DNA of 64,000 nt from Candidatus Bilophila faecipullorum (GCA_944326695.1 CALVEZ010000011.1:1-64000), one strand, 5' to 3'; counted from the stretch's first letter, positions 26,574 to 36,839 are shown. The notes: generated by a model not told the origin, from the sequence alone. Program-made: numbers and translations.

Positions 26574-29195
26574 ATGAGCATCAAGCAACGATTCGATCAG
26601 GAACCGATCTATCTTATGGACGGGTCGGCCTTCGTCTACCGAGGGTTTTACGCCAACCAGAGCATGCAGCGTTCGGACGGCTTTCCGACCAGCGCCCTGT
26701 TCATCGTGGCCCGCATCCTCATGCGCATCCTCCGCGAGGAACAGCCCACCCATTTCGCCTTCGTGCTCGACGGGCACGGCCCCAACTTCCGGCACGACAT
26801 GTTTGCGCTCTACAAGGCCCAGCGCAGCGCCACCCCGGAAGACCTCATCCGACAGATGGACCCCATCCACCGCCTTATCCACGCCCTCGGCCTGCACCTT
26901 GAGGTGTCCGACAGCTGCGAGGCGGACGACTGCCTCGCTTCGCTGGCCCTGCGCTACCGCGACGAGCGCCCCGTGGTGCTGGTCGCCACGGACAAGGACC
27001 TCAAGCAGTGCCTGCACTCCAACGTGCTCATGTGGGACCCGGCCAGCCGCGACGAAAAAATCGTCACCCTCGAAAGTTTTCAGGCGGAAACCGGCCTCAC
27101 GCCCTCACAGTGGCCCGACGTGCAGGCCATCATCGGGGATTCCAGCGACAACATCCCCGGCGTGCGCGGCGTGGGCCAGAAAACGGCGGAAAAGCTCTTC
27201 CGGGACTATCCGACGCTTGAAGCCATCCGCGACGGTTTCGAGACCATGAAGCCGGCCCTGAAAAAGAAATTCGAGGGCCAGCTGGAAGCCATGTTCCTCT
27301 ATCGCCAGCTGACCACGCTCGACACGAGCCGCTGCGCCGGGCTGACCCTCGACGCCATGCGCGTGCGGCCCGTCAATCGTCAGGAAGCCGCCACGCTCCT
27401 GCGCGAATTCGAGCTTAATTCCCTTGAGCGCGAACTCGCCACGCTCATCCGCGATGGCCGCGTGGCCGTGGAGGAAGACGCCGCCGTCCCCAACTTCGGG
27501 AAAGGCTCGGGCGGAATGCGCCAGCTTTCCCTCCTCGATGCGCCCCATGCCGAGGCGCGCCCGCGCCTGAACACTACGGACGATGCCTTTTTCGCCTTTG
27601 AAGGGGCCACGGTCGCTGTCCTCGATGGGCACGGCGAGCTTGCCGTCGCCGTCGGGGACAAAGAAATCGTCTATACCGGACCCACCCCGCCGCTGGTGGA
27701 CCGCCTGCTCGCCGCGCAGCGCGTCGTGGCCCCGGACGTCAAGGCCCTGCTGCACACCCACCGCGACTGGCGGCGCATCCCGCCCGCGCAGTGGTTCGAC
27801 CTCGGCCTCGCCAGCTACCTGCTGGAGCCGGAGGAACGTGACTACGGCTGGCCCAAACTCTCGGGCAGGTGGGGGACGGCGCTCGGCCTCTCGGCGGCCA
27901 ATCCCGGCCTGCTGGCCCTCGCCATCACCGAGCACCTGCTCAAGCGCCTTTCCGGGGCGCACCTCATCGAACTCATGAAGTCGCTGGAGCTGCCGCTCAT
28001 CCCCGTGCTGGCGGATATGGAAAGCGCGGGCGTGAAGCTCGATGCCGAGGCCCTTTCCGGTTTCCTTACCGAAGTGCAGAAGGAGCTTGACCGCCTGACC
28101 GAGGAAGTCTACGCCGCGGCGCAGGGCCCCTTCAACATCCGCTCAGCGCAGCAGCTTGGGGAAGTGCTCTTCCACCGTCTGCAACTCCCCGTCTCGGGCA
28201 AGACGCGCGGCGGTCAGGCCTCCACCTCGCAGGACGTGCTTGAAAAGCTCTCCGGCCACCATCCGGTGGTGGACGCCCTGCTCGACTTCCGCAAGCTCGA
28301 AAAGCTGCGCTCCACCTATCTGGAGCCCCTGCCCCGGCTCATGGGCAAGGACGGCCGCATCCGCACCACCTTCAACCAGTTGGCCACGGCCACGGGCCGC
28401 CTTTCCTCAAGCAACCCCAATCTTCAGAACATCCCGGTGCGCGGCCCGCTCGGACGCCGAATGCGGGCCTGTTTCACCGCACCCGAAGGCAAAAAGCTCA
28501 TTTCCGCCGACTATTCACAAATCGAGCTGCGCGTGCTGGCCCACATGTCGCAGGACGAAACCCTGCTCGCGGCCTTCCGCGAGGGCACGGACATCCACGC
28601 CCGCACAGCCAGCCTCCTTTTCGACGTGCCGCAGTCCGAGATCACGCACGATCAGCGCCGCAACGCCAAGACCATCAACTTCGGGCTCATCTACGGCATG
28701 GGGCCGCAAAAGCTGGCGCAGGAACTCAAAATTCCCCTTTCCGAGGCCAAGGCGTTCATGAGCCGCTATTTCGAGCGGCTGCGGGGCCTGAAGCTTTTCT
28801 ATGAGGATGCAGAAAGGCAGGCGCGCGAGCAGGGGTACGTGACCACGCTGGCGGGCCGCCGCCGTCCTCTGCCGGATATTGAGGCCGAAAACACGCAGGC
28901 GCGGTCCCTCGCCCGGCGTCAGGCCATCAACACGCTCATCCAGGGGAGCGCGGCGGATATCATCAAGCTGGCCATGCTCGCGGTGCACGGCGACGAGCGG
29001 CTGCGCGCGCTGGACGCACGGCTCCTTTTGCAGGTGCATGACGAACTGCTCCTCGAAGTGCCCGAGGCCGCCGCGCAGGAAGCCGGGGAACGGGTCGCCC
29101 GGCTCATGGCCGATGTGCGCCCCGGCGGGATCGTCCTCGACGTCCCGCTCAAGGCCGACTGGGGAGCCGCCCAAAACTGGGGCGACGCGCATTGA
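26574..29195 (+). CDS. polA: DNA polymerase I
   Basis: 873 aa from ATG 26574 (GGGGAG upstream). An N-terminal 5'-3' exonuclease domain (residues 10-290; YLMDGSAFVYRGFYA, DSSDNIPGVRGVGQKTAEKL) and a C-terminal family-A polymerase with motif A DYSQIELRVLAHMSQD, motif B RRNAKTINFGLIYGM and motif C QVHDELLLEVP. The middle 3'-5' exonuclease region (about 340-480) lacks the DxE and other acidic residues of proofreading enzymes, so it should be structural only. It fills gaps in repair and Okazaki processing. A GA/CT-rich hairpin begins 17 bp after the stop. Confidence 0.97.
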   Translation: MSIKQRFDQEPIYLMDGSAFVYRGFYANQSMQRSDGFPTSALFIVARILMRILREEQPTHFAFVLDGHGPNFRHDMFALYKAQRSATPEDLIRQMDPIHRLIHALGLHLEVSDSCEADDCLASLALRYRDERPVVLVATDKDLKQCLHSNVLMWDPASRDEKIVTLESFQAETGLTPSQWPDVQAIIGDSSDNIPGVRGVGQKTAEKLFRDYPTLEAIRDGFETMKPALKKKFEGQLEAMFLYRQLTTLDTSRCAGLTLDAMRVRPVNRQEAATLLREFELNSLERELATLIRDGRVAVEEDAAVPNFGKGSGGMRQLSLLDAPHAEARPRLNTTDDAFFAFEGATVAVLDGHGELAVAVGDKEIVYTGPTPPLVDRLLAAQRVVAPDVKALLHTHRDWRRIPPAQWFDLGLASYLLEPEERDYGWPKLSGRWGTALGLSAANPGLLALAITEHLLKRLSGAHLIELMKSLELPLIPVLADMESAGVKLDAEALSGFLTEVQKELDRLTEEVYAAAQGPFNIRSAQQLGEVLFHRLQLPVSGKTRGGQASTSQDVLEKLSGHHPVVDALLDFRKLEKLRSTYLEPLPRLMGKDGRIRTTFNQLATATGRLSSSNPNLQNIPVRGPLGRRMRACFTAPEGKKLISADYSQIELRVLAHMSQDETLLAAFREGTDIHARTASLLFDVPQSEITHDQRRNAKTINFGLIYGMGPQKLAQELKIPLSEAKAFMSRYFERLRGLKLFYEDAERQAREQGYVTTLAGRRRPLPDIEAENTQARSLARRQAINTLIQGSAADIIKLAMLAVHGDERLRALDARLLLQVHDELLLEVPEAAAQEAGERVARLMADVRPGGIVLDVPLKADWGAAQNWGDAH

Positions 29196-29212
29196 TGGGT
29201 GGACAAGGCATC

Positions 29213-29263
29213 GGGGAGGGGGAGGAGAACCCTTCTGAAGAAGGGCTTCTCCTCCCCCTCCCC
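29213..29263 (+). terminator. Long GA/CT-rich hairpin element, copy 3
   Basis: GGGGAGGGGGAGGAGAA pairs with TTCTCCTCCCCCTCCCC around an inner CCCTTC/GAAGGG stem. It is followed by CCCCTCCCCCTCC and AAGACTTTT, the tail shared with copies at 188-237 and 34545-34594. It directly follows polA. Confidence 0.7.
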
Positions 29264-29361
29264 GAACCCCTCCCCCTCCTCTCCCAAGACTTTTATGTTT
29301 TTCAATCCGTCAGGGGCGACGGGCGGTGTCCGTATCCCAGCATTGCAGAAGGAAAAAGCGC

Positions 29362-29721
29362 ATGTCCAGATTCATCAATCCGAGGCACCTGCTCGGAGCC
29401 ACAAAAAATTCTCTATCCGGCCTCGTTTTCGCGTGGAAAGGCGAGCAGGCGTTCCGGCATGAGGTCCTCGTGCTGGCGGTGCTGGCCCTGCTTCTGGCGG
29501 CTACGGGCAAGGGCGCGGGGGAGTGGCTCCTTGTGCTCGGCGGCTGGCTCGGCGTCATGGTCGTGGAGCTGCTCAACAGCGCGGACGAGGAATCCTTCGA
29601 TCTCGTCACCACCGAATGGAACGAGCGCGTCAAGCGCGGCAAGGACATGGCCTCCGCCGCCATCTTCCTTGCGATGGTCATCAACGCGGGCATCTGGGCC
29701 TACGTCTTCCTCATACAGTGA
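29362..29721 (+). CDS. dgkA: Diacylglycerol kinase
   Basis: 119 aa, the length of the small membrane DgkA enzymes. Three hydrophobic helices; the active-site signature VELLNSADEESFDLVTTEWNERVKRGKDMASAAIF matches the family ExxNSAxE...D...KDxxSAA pattern. It phosphorylates diacylglycerol left over from phospholipid and envelope-sugar reactions. AAGGAAAAA precedes ATG 29362. Confidence 0.95.
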   Translation: MSRFINPRHLLGATKNSLSGLVFAWKGEQAFRHEVLVLAVLALLLAATGKGAGEWLLVLGGWLGVMVVELLNSADEESFDLVTTEWNERVKRGKDMASAAIFLAMVINAGIWAYVFLIQ

Positions 29722-29913
29722 TTAGGGGCAAGGCCGACGCCCTCACAGCGCGGTAGGGACGTAACGCGCTCACCACGGCAAGGCCGCCCTCCGCTCCCTC
29801 CGGAAAGGGAGGGACAAGGCCGGAATGCAGGAAGGAAGAGGGAAGCCTTTCTCTGAAAAAAGCCCTCACCGTCCGTTTTCCCTCCCCCAGCCCACTATTC
29901 CTAAAGGATTCCC

Positions 29914-31101
29914 ATGCAACAGCTTTTCCTCAAGAAACGCGAAGAACGCCGCCTGCGGGCGGGGCATCTCTGGATATTCAGCAACGAGGTGGACGTGAAG
30001 CGTTCACCCCTGACGGCCTTTGCGCCCGGCGAGGCCGCGCAGGTCTGCGAGGCGGGCGGGCGGCCCTTGGGCACGGCCTACGTCAACCCGGCCTCGCTCA
30101 TCGCGGCGCGCATCGTCAGCCGCCGGGCCGACGAGCCGCTCGACGCGGGCCTCATCCGCAAACGGCTCACGCGGGCGCTCAAGCTGCGCGAAACGCTCTT
30201 CGACGTGCCCTTCTACCGCCTCTGCCACGGCGAGGGAGACTGGCTGCCCGGCCTCGTGCTCGACCGCTACGGCGACGTCTTCAGCGCCCAGATCACCACG
30301 GCGGGCATGGAGGCGCAAAAGGACGCCCTGCTGGACGTGCTGGGAGAGATGTTCAAGCCCGAGGCCGTGCTCCTGCGCAACGACGTGGGCGTGAGGACAA
30401 TGGAAAACCTGCCGCTGACCGTGGAAAACGGCATGGGGACCGTGCCGGACGAAATCGAGGTGCGGGAGAGCGGCGCGTCCTTCGCCGTTTCCCTGTCCGA
30501 GGGGCAGAAGACCGGCTGGTTCTACGACCAGCGCCCCAACCGCGTGGAGGCCGCGAAGTACGCCGAGGGAAAAAGCGTGCTGGACGCCTTCTGCTACGCG
30601 GGCGGCTTCGGCGTCATGGCCGGACGGCGCGGCGCGGCGTCCGTGACCTTCCTCGACGCCTCCAAAGCCGCCCTCGGCATGGCCGCGCGCAACCTCGCGG
30701 CCAACGCCCCGGCCTGCGGCGGCGAGACGCTCGCCGGTGACGCCCTCGAAACGCTGGCCGCCCTGCGGGACGAAGGCCGCCGCTTCGGTGTGGTCTGCCT
30801 CGACCCTCCGGCCTTCATCAAACGCAAGAAAGACGCCGAGCAGGGCCTCAACGCCTATCGGCGGGTCAACGATCTGGGCTTGCAACTGGTGGAGGATGGG
30901 GGCATTCTCACGAGCTGTTCCTGTTCGCACCACCTTGAGGCCGAAGCCCTGCGGCGTCTCATCGCCCACTGCGCCGCCAAGAGGGGCCTGAACACACAAT
31001 TGCTCTATCAGGGCTTTCAGGGGCCGGACCATCCGGTTCACCCCTCCATGCCCGAAACGGCCTACCTGAAAGTCTTTATCCTGCGGGTCTGGAAAGACTG
31101 A
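29914..31101 (+). CDS. rlmI: 23S rRNA m5C methyltransferase (RlmI-like)
   Basis: 395 aa. An N-terminal PUA domain (residues 1-75; LKKREERRLRAGHLWIFSNEVD) and a C-terminal Rossmann SAM-methyltransferase with motif I VLDAFCYAGGFGVMAG, DP motif CLDPPAFIKRKKD and the catalytic-Cys segment TSCSCSHH. In E. coli RlmI methylates C1962 of 23S rRNA. AAAGGATT precedes the ATG. It starts a run of same-strand genes continuing through argC. Confidence 0.9.
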   Translation: MQQLFLKKREERRLRAGHLWIFSNEVDVKRSPLTAFAPGEAAQVCEAGGRPLGTAYVNPASLIAARIVSRRADEPLDAGLIRKRLTRALKLRETLFDVPFYRLCHGEGDWLPGLVLDRYGDVFSAQITTAGMEAQKDALLDVLGEMFKPEAVLLRNDVGVRTMENLPLTVENGMGTVPDEIEVRESGASFAVSLSEGQKTGWFYDQRPNRVEAAKYAEGKSVLDAFCYAGGFGVMAGRRGAASVTFLDASKAALGMAARNLAANAPACGGETLAGDALETLAALRDEGRRFGVVCLDPPAFIKRKKDAEQGLNAYRRVNDLGLQLVEDGGILTSCSCSHHLEAEALRRLIAHCAAKRGLNTQLLYQGFQGPDHPVHPSMPETAYLKVFILRVWKD

Positions 31102-31130
31102 CCGCGCGAAGAACACCGAGAGGAGACGCC

Positions 31131-32321
31131 ATGTTGTTCAACAAGCCCCGTTTGCTCACCCCCGGCCCCACCCCGCTGCCCGAGCGCGTCCGTCTCGCTC
31201 TGGCGGCGGACATGATCCATCACCGCAAGCCCGCCTTCAAAAAAATCCTGCTGGAAACCGAAGAAATGCTGCAAAAGCTCTTTGGCACCAGCCAGCCGGT
31301 ACTGCCCCTCTCCTGTTCGGGCACCGGGGCCATGACCGCCGCCGTGCACGGGCTCTTCGCCCCGGGCGAGAAGGTCATCGTCGTCAACGGCGGCAAGTTC
31401 GGGGAACGCTGGAGCCAGATCGCCGCCGTGCGGGGCCTCAAGGTCGTGGAAATCGACGTGGCATGGGGACAGGCCGTGACGCCCGCCGAGGTCGAACAGG
31501 CCCTGCGCGAGCATCCCGACACCCGAGGCGTGCTCATGCAGGTCTGTGAAACCTCCACCGCCACGCAACACCCCGTGGAAGCCGTCGCCCGCCTTACCCG
31601 CACGCGGGACGTCCTCCTTGTGGCGGACGGCATTTCCGCCGTGGGCATCTCGCCGTGCCCGATGGACGAATGGGGCATCGACTGCCTGCTCACCGGTTCG
31701 CAAAAGGGGCTCATGGTCCCGCCCGGCATGGCGCTCCTCGCGCTTTCGGCCCGGGCGTGGGAACGCGCCGAAAAAATGCCCGTCTCCTGCTTCTACTTCA
31801 ACCTCGCGGGCGAGCGGGACAACCTCCTCAAGGGGCAGGGGCTCTTCACCTCACCCGTCAACCTCATCACGGGGCTGCACGAAAGCCTGTCCATGATCTT
31901 CGAGAACGGCGGCATGGAGGCGGTCTACCGCAAGCAATGGGCGCTGACCTGCATGGTGCGCACCGGGGCGGCCTGCCTCGATCTGCCGCTTTTCGCCCCC
32001 ACCCATTACGCCTGGGGCGTGACGAGCATCGCGCTTCCTTCCGGCGTGGACGGATCGAAGCTTCTCAAGGTCGCGGCGGACGAGTGCGGGGTTATTTTTG
32101 CGGGCGGGCAGGATCAATATAAGGGCCGTATGGTGCGCTTCGGGCACATGGGCTGGGTGGACTGGGCGGACGTTCTGGCCGGCCTGCACGCGCTGGCCTT
32201 TGCTTTGCGGGCTTCCGGGGGCTTCAGCGCATCCCGCGATTTTCTGGAAACGGCGCTCGCGGCGTACCACCGCGCCCTTGACGTCGAGCCGGGACGAGTT
32301 ATTCCTGATGTAAGAAGCTGA
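31131..32321 (+). CDS. Class-V aminotransferase (alanine-glyoxylate/serine-pyruvate type)
   Basis: 396 aa. Fold-type I PLP enzyme; LLTPGPTPLPERV is the family N-terminal signature, SGTGAMTAAV binds the cofactor phosphate, VADGISAVG contains the Asp that contacts the PLP ring, and the Schiff-base Lys is in TGSQKGLM. Relatives interconvert alanine/serine with glyoxylate/pyruvate, or act as phosphonoacetaldehyde-forming transaminases; the exact pair is not decidable here. GAGAGGAGA before the ATG; 29 bp after rlmI. Confidence 0.88.
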   Translation: MLFNKPRLLTPGPTPLPERVRLALAADMIHHRKPAFKKILLETEEMLQKLFGTSQPVLPLSCSGTGAMTAAVHGLFAPGEKVIVVNGGKFGERWSQIAAVRGLKVVEIDVAWGQAVTPAEVEQALREHPDTRGVLMQVCETSTATQHPVEAVARLTRTRDVLLVADGISAVGISPCPMDEWGIDCLLTGSQKGLMVPPGMALLALSARAWERAEKMPVSCFYFNLAGERDNLLKGQGLFTSPVNLITGLHESLSMIFENGGMEAVYRKQWALTCMVRTGAACLDLPLFAPTHYAWGVTSIALPSGVDGSKLLKVAADECGVIFAGGQDQYKGRMVRFGHMGWVDWADVLAGLHALAFALRASGGFSASRDFLETALAAYHRALDVEPGRVIPDVRS

Positions 32322-32363
32322 CCGGCATCTCGCCGGAACGTTTATATTCTTCACGGAGATACC

Positions 32364-32672
32364 ATGAACGACGCTCCCACTGAAAGCCACACGTGCGATT
32401 GCCGTCCCGGTTGCGACTGTTCCCTGCCTCAGGTCACGTTTTCCACGTTCGTCCTCTCGCTGGCCTCCTCAGCGCTGGTGCAGCTTGGAGAGGTGCCGAA
32501 CCCTGAAACGGGCGCGACCGAACAGGACCTCGTCATCGCCAAGCATACCATTGACATCCTGACCATGCTGGAAGAAAAGACCAGACCTTGCCTCGACAGC
32601 GACGAAGCCCGCCTGCTGGAAGGCATCCTCTATGAATTGCGTATGAAATACGTCATGAAAAAGGTAGATTAG
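32364..32672 (+). CDS. DUF1844 protein
   Basis: 102 aa. The domain TFSTFVLSLASSALVQLGEVPNPETG ... DLVIAKHTIDILTMLEEKT matches DUF1844, a small delta-proteobacterial/Acidobacterial family of unknown role. An N-terminal Cys cluster CDCRPGCDC precedes it and may bind a metal. Only 5 bp separate it from argC, so the two are probably translationally coupled. Confidence 0.85.
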   Translation: MNDAPTESHTCDCRPGCDCSLPQVTFSTFVLSLASSALVQLGEVPNPETGATEQDLVIAKHTIDILTMLEEKTRPCLDSDEARLLEGILYELRMKYVMKKVD

Positions 32673-32677
32673 CAACG

Positions 32678-33736
32678 ATGGAAGCGCAAACGATCCGGGT
32701 GGGGCTGGTTGGCGTCACCGGCTATACCGGCATGGAACTGGCCCGCCTGCTGACCGGGCATCCGAACATGAAGCTGACCGCCGCCACCTCGCGCACGGAG
32801 GCGGGCAAGCGTCTCGGCGATCTCTATCCCTTCCTGAACGGGCTGCCGGGCGCGGACGTCGTCCTCATCGAGCCCGAGCCGGAACGCATCACCAAGGAAT
32901 GCGACCTCGCCTTCCTCGCCGTGCCCCACACGGCGGCCACGGAAATGGCGGCGGCGCTGGTCGAGCGTGGGCTTAAGGTCGTGGACCTTTCCGCCGATTT
33001 CCGCCTCAAGAGCGCCCAAGTCTACGAGCAGTGGTACAAGGTGGAGCACAAGCGCCCCGATCTGCTTCCCGAGGCCGTCTACGGCCTGCCCGAACTCTAC
33101 GCCGCCGACATCGCCAAGGCGCGCCTTGTCGCCAACCCGGGTTGTTATCCGACCTCCATCATCCTCGGCCTGACCGCGGCGCTGGCCGACGGCCTCGTCC
33201 TCACGGACGGCATCGTCGCGGACTCCAAGTCCGGCGTCTCCGGCGCTGGCCGTTCCGCGAAGCTCGGCTCGCTCTATTGCGAAGTGGCCGATTCCTTCAA
33301 GGCCTACGGCATCGGCACCCATCGCCACACGCCTGAAATCGAGCAGGAGCTTTCCCGGCTGGCGCACGAGCCCCTGACCGTTTCCTTCAATCCGCATCTC
33401 GTGCCCATGAACCGGGGCATCCTTTCCACCATCTACGCCCGCTTGCGCGAGCCCCTCTCCCAGTCGGACGCCCAGCGCGTCTATGAGGAGACGTGGGCCA
33501 ACAGCCCGTGGGTGCGCGTGCTGCCCACCGGACAGCTCCCCGAAACCCGCAACGTGCGCGGGACCATGTTCTGCGACATGTCGGTCGTCGTCGACCAGCG
33601 GACCAATCGCCTCATCGTGGTTTCCGCCATCGACAATGTCTGCCGGGGCGCTTCCGGGCAGGCCATCGCCAACGCCAACCTTATGTGCGGCCTTCCCGTC
33701 ACGACCGGCCTCATGCTCTGCGCCATGATGCCGTAA
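32678..33736 (+). CDS. argC: N-acetyl-gamma-glutamyl-phosphate reductase
   Basis: 352 aa, full length. NADP-binding GLVGVTGYTGMELARLL at the N-terminus and the active-site Cys in LVANPGCYPTS; HRHTPEI is also conserved. It catalyses the third step of arginine synthesis, reducing N-acetylglutamyl-phosphate to the semialdehyde. No other arg gene is in the window. The Shine-Dalgarno is weak, consistent with coupling to the DUF1844 gene just upstream. Confidence 0.96.
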   Translation: MEAQTIRVGLVGVTGYTGMELARLLTGHPNMKLTAATSRTEAGKRLGDLYPFLNGLPGADVVLIEPEPERITKECDLAFLAVPHTAATEMAAALVERGLKVVDLSADFRLKSAQVYEQWYKVEHKRPDLLPEAVYGLPELYAADIAKARLVANPGCYPTSIILGLTAALADGLVLTDGIVADSKSGVSGAGRSAKLGSLYCEVADSFKAYGIGTHRHTPEIEQELSRLAHEPLTVSFNPHLVPMNRGILSTIYARLREPLSQSDAQRVYEETWANSPWVRVLPTGQLPETRNVRGTMFCDMSVVVDQRTNRLIVVSAIDNVCRGASGQAIANANLMCGLPVTTGLMLCAMMP

Positions 33737-34270
<534 letters not shown>

Positions 34271-34544
34271 ATCTGTCTGTAGGGAGCCGTTTCAAAACAG
34301 AACCCTATCCTTTCCCAAACCATCTCTTCCCATCAGGAGAGCGGCTCGCAGCCTAGCCCCATTCCACCAAGGGCCTGCGAAAAAGCCGCACCCCCCTACC
34401 GTCCTGAAAAACACGGCGGCAACATACAAACACTCCCTCTCACCCCCAAAAATCTCGCCTTCCCGCCTTCTTCCGCCGGAACGGACTCCCGCCGCGCAGC
34501 CTCCCCACCAGTCGAACGTCTTTGAAGGAGAAGGGGAGGGGTTT

Positions 34545-34594
34545 GGGGAGGGGAGGAGGAAACTTTCTTCAGAAAGTTTCCTCCTCCCCTCCCC
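34545..34594 (-). terminator. Long GA/CT-rich hairpin element, copy 4
   Basis: A perfect 24-bp inverted repeat with a 2-nt loop, nearly the same sequence as 188-237. It lies 27 bp beyond the stop of the zinc-ribbon gene in its direction of transcription. The flanks (TTCTCCTTCAAAGACGTTCGAC on the minus strand) match those of copy 1. Confidence 0.7.
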
Positions 34595-34620
34595 AATCTA
34601 AACTTCTCTCCCACCCCTTC

Positions 34621-35139
34621 CTAGCACACGCAGCGCAGCATCTTGGCGCCTTCGCGGAAAAGGATTTGCATCTTGTCCGGGGGGAAAAGCTCCTGAACCA
34701 CGCCGCTGCCGAACTTCGGATGATCGACGACATCGCCCACGGCGAACGTCTCATTCATGGCGTAGGGCCGCGAAGCCGCCGCCGTCTGATTCATGGTGCG
34801 TTGCCAGTTCTGTTCCATATCGTCGGCCAGCTTTTGAGCCTTGGCCGCGGAACGGGAAAGGGCGGCGGGCGAAGCGGCGGCGGTGGAAGGCGTCGTGGTC
34901 GGCTTGAAGGCATTGACGGCTTCCTTGCGGGTTTCCCCGGCCTTTACCCGGCAGACCGCGGTTTTAACCTTGGCGGCCTTGGGAGTCGCGGGAGGGTAGT
35001 ACTTGTGCACGCTTCCGCAGGCGCGGCATTCCACCTTGACGATTTCCCCGCCCACCAGAGCGACGATGACATGCCCTGTGACGTCGTTGCAACGGGTGCA
35101 ACGGGCTTCAATACGATCTCCGGGTCCCAAGCCAGCCAT
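34621..35139 (-). CDS. Zinc-ribbon protein with C-terminal CarD/KOW-like segment
   Basis: 172 aa from ATG 35139 (AAGGAG at ideal spacing). The N-terminus has paired CxxC motifs (CTRC at about 14-17, CRAC at about 38-41) forming a zinc ribbon. A Lys/Ala/Thr-rich linker follows, then FAVGDVVDHPKFGSGVVQELFPPDKMQILFREGAKMLRC, a small beta segment like those in nucleic-acid/RNA-polymerase-binding proteins. Similar proteins occur in Desulfovibrio as conserved hypotheticals. A regulatory or RNA-binding role is inference. Confidence 0.7.
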   Translation of the reverse strand: MAGLGPGDRIEARCTRCNDVTGHVIVALVGGEIVKVECRACGSVHKYYPPATPKAAKVKTAVCRVKAGETRKEAVNAFKPTTTPSTAAASPAALSRSAAKAQKLADDMEQNWQRTMNQTAAASRPYAMNETFAVGDVVDHPKFGSGVVQELFPPDKMQILFREGAKMLRCVC

Positions 35140-35513
35140 ATGAACTCCTTCCAAAACACGCTGTCTCGCTAAAAATGCAAACGTCCTGCCAACACAAAGC
35201 CACGGGAGCCCAGGGCTGGACAAAACCCTCCTCCCTTTCGTTGTCCAGACCGGGGAGAATACACGCATGATAAAGGAGTGACAAGCCCTCTTCCGGCGCA
35301 AAAAGACCACCAAGAGGTGGAGAGGACAGGACGCCGGCGGCGATTCTCGGGGGGGCCTGCGATGGGTTGAGAGGGACGGCAGGTTGCGGGGCATTCCGGC
35401 TCTCAGGAAGGGGCGGCAGGACGGCGAGAATACCCCGACAATCAAGGCTGGCGCAAGCAGGAGGCATTTGTTACTTTTATCGACAAGAAAAACCTTCAAC
35501 AAGGAGCAGCATC

Positions 35514-36023
35514 ATGGAAGCCCTTGAAGCCATCCATACCCGGCGCAGCATCCGCCAGTACAAAGATACCCCCCTCAGCGAGGAAACCATCCGCGAATTA
35601 TTGGACGCCGCCATGTCCGCTCCTACAGCGGGAGGCATCCAGCCTTGGCGCTTCGTGGTGATCACGGAGCGGGCCGTGCTCGACGCCATCCCCGACATCC
35701 ATCCCTATGCGGCCATGATCCGGCAGGCTCCCCTCGCCATTCTGGTGTGCGGTGACGAGTCCTCGGAAAACTACGGCGCCTTCTGGGTGCAGGACTGCTC
35801 GGCGGCCATGCAAAACATCCTGCTTGCCGCGCGAGCACTGGGACTGGCCTCCCTGTGGTGCGGCGTCCACGGTCGCCCCGAACGCGAAAAGGCTTTCACC
35901 GAGCTTTTCGGGCTGCCCGAAAAGGTACGTCCCCTCGGCCTCGCCATTGTCGGGCATTCCGATACGCCCTTTACGCGCAAGGAATGCTATGACGAAAGCA
36001 AGGTGCATCATAACAGATGGTAA
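35514..36023 (+). CDS. Nitroreductase-family flavoprotein
   Basis: 169 aa. FMN-dependent nitroreductase fold: AIHTRRSIRQYKDTPLSEETIRELLDAAMSAPTAGGIQPWRFVV at the N-terminus (FMN contacts RRS and the APT...Q/N-W region) and GLASLWCGVH later. This is the short type common in anaerobes. AAGGAG before ATG 35514. Followed 39 bp later by another flavoprotein gene, a likely two-gene redox operon. Confidence 0.88.
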   Translation: MEALEAIHTRRSIRQYKDTPLSEETIRELLDAAMSAPTAGGIQPWRFVVITERAVLDAIPDIHPYAAMIRQAPLAILVCGDESSENYGAFWVQDCSAAMQNILLAARALGLASLWCGVHGRPEREKAFTELFGLPEKVRPLGLAIVGHSDTPFTRKECYDESKVHHNRW

Positions 36024-36062
36024 ACCGCCGGCCCTCTGCCGGAAGGAAAAAAGGAGACGCCC

Positions 36063-36638
36063 ATGCTTGTTACGGCATTCAACGGGAGCCCCCGAAAGAA
36101 CGGCAATACATCGCGCATGCTCTCGGAACTCTTCAAACCTCTTCAGGAGGCGGGCATCGAAGCCCGGGAAATCCGTATCGGCGGCCATAAGGTACGCGGC
36201 TGTATCGCCTGCGGCCAGTGCAGGGCGAAAAATCTGGGACGCTGTATTTTTGATGACGATCCCGTCAACGAATGGATAGACGCCATGCATGTCTCGGACG
36301 GCATCATATTGGCTTCACCTACCTATTTTGCGACGATCACTACCGAGATGAAGGCGCTCATCGACCGCGGCGGCTTCTCCGCCGGAAACCGCCTCTACCG
36401 CAAGGTCGGCGCGCCCGTGACGGTGGCCCGCCGGGGCGGGGCCATCCAGACCTACAACACCCTCATGGCCTTTTTCGGCATCAACCAGATGGTCGTCCCC
36501 ATGTCGAGCTACTGGAACATGGGCTATGGCAGGGAAGCTGGTGAAGTGGAGAACGATGCCGAGGCGCTGCAAACCATGCGCAATCTGGGCTCGAACATGG
36601 CCTGGCTCCTGCAAAAGCTTCATCATTCCAACATATAG
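36063..36638 (+). CDS. Flavodoxin-like NAD(P)H-dependent FMN reductase / iron-sulfur flavoprotein
   Basis: 191 aa. FMN-binding loop GSPRKNGNTSRML at residues 8-20; a Cys group CIACGQCRAKNLGRC near 48-62 resembles the compact motif of iron-sulfur flavoproteins; SPTYFATITTEMKALIDRGG is the second flavin loop. Probably transfers electrons to quinones, FMN or oxygen/nitro compounds. AAAAGGAGA before the ATG. Operon with the nitroreductase; terminator just downstream. Confidence 0.85.
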   Translation: MLVTAFNGSPRKNGNTSRMLSELFKPLQEAGIEAREIRIGGHKVRGCIACGQCRAKNLGRCIFDDDPVNEWIDAMHVSDGIILASPTYFATITTEMKALIDRGGFSAGNRLYRKVGAPVTVARRGGAIQTYNTLMAFFGINQMVVPMSSYWNMGYGREAGEVENDAEALQTMRNLGSNMAWLLQKLHHSNI

Positions 36639-36648
36639 GCGCACAGGG

Positions 36649-36680
36649 GGGGGAAAGGCGGAGGGTTTCGCCTTTCCCCC
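36649..36680 (+). terminator. Terminator of the flavoprotein operon
   Basis: Perfect 12-bp stem GGGGGAAAGGCG/CGCCTTTCCCCC with loop GAGGGTTT, 11 bp after the stop codon. Confidence 0.8.
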
Positions 36681-36839
36681 TTGCCCTTCTTCCACCTTTC
36701 CTCCACTCTCCTTGTGCCAACCTTCCCCAACTCCCTGATATATTGTTTGATTACGCAATCTAGGCTTTGCGAAGGCGGCCCCGCTCGGCCGCCTTCGGGT
36801 TAATCTTCAACCAATAGGGCGCTATTACAGCAAATATGG

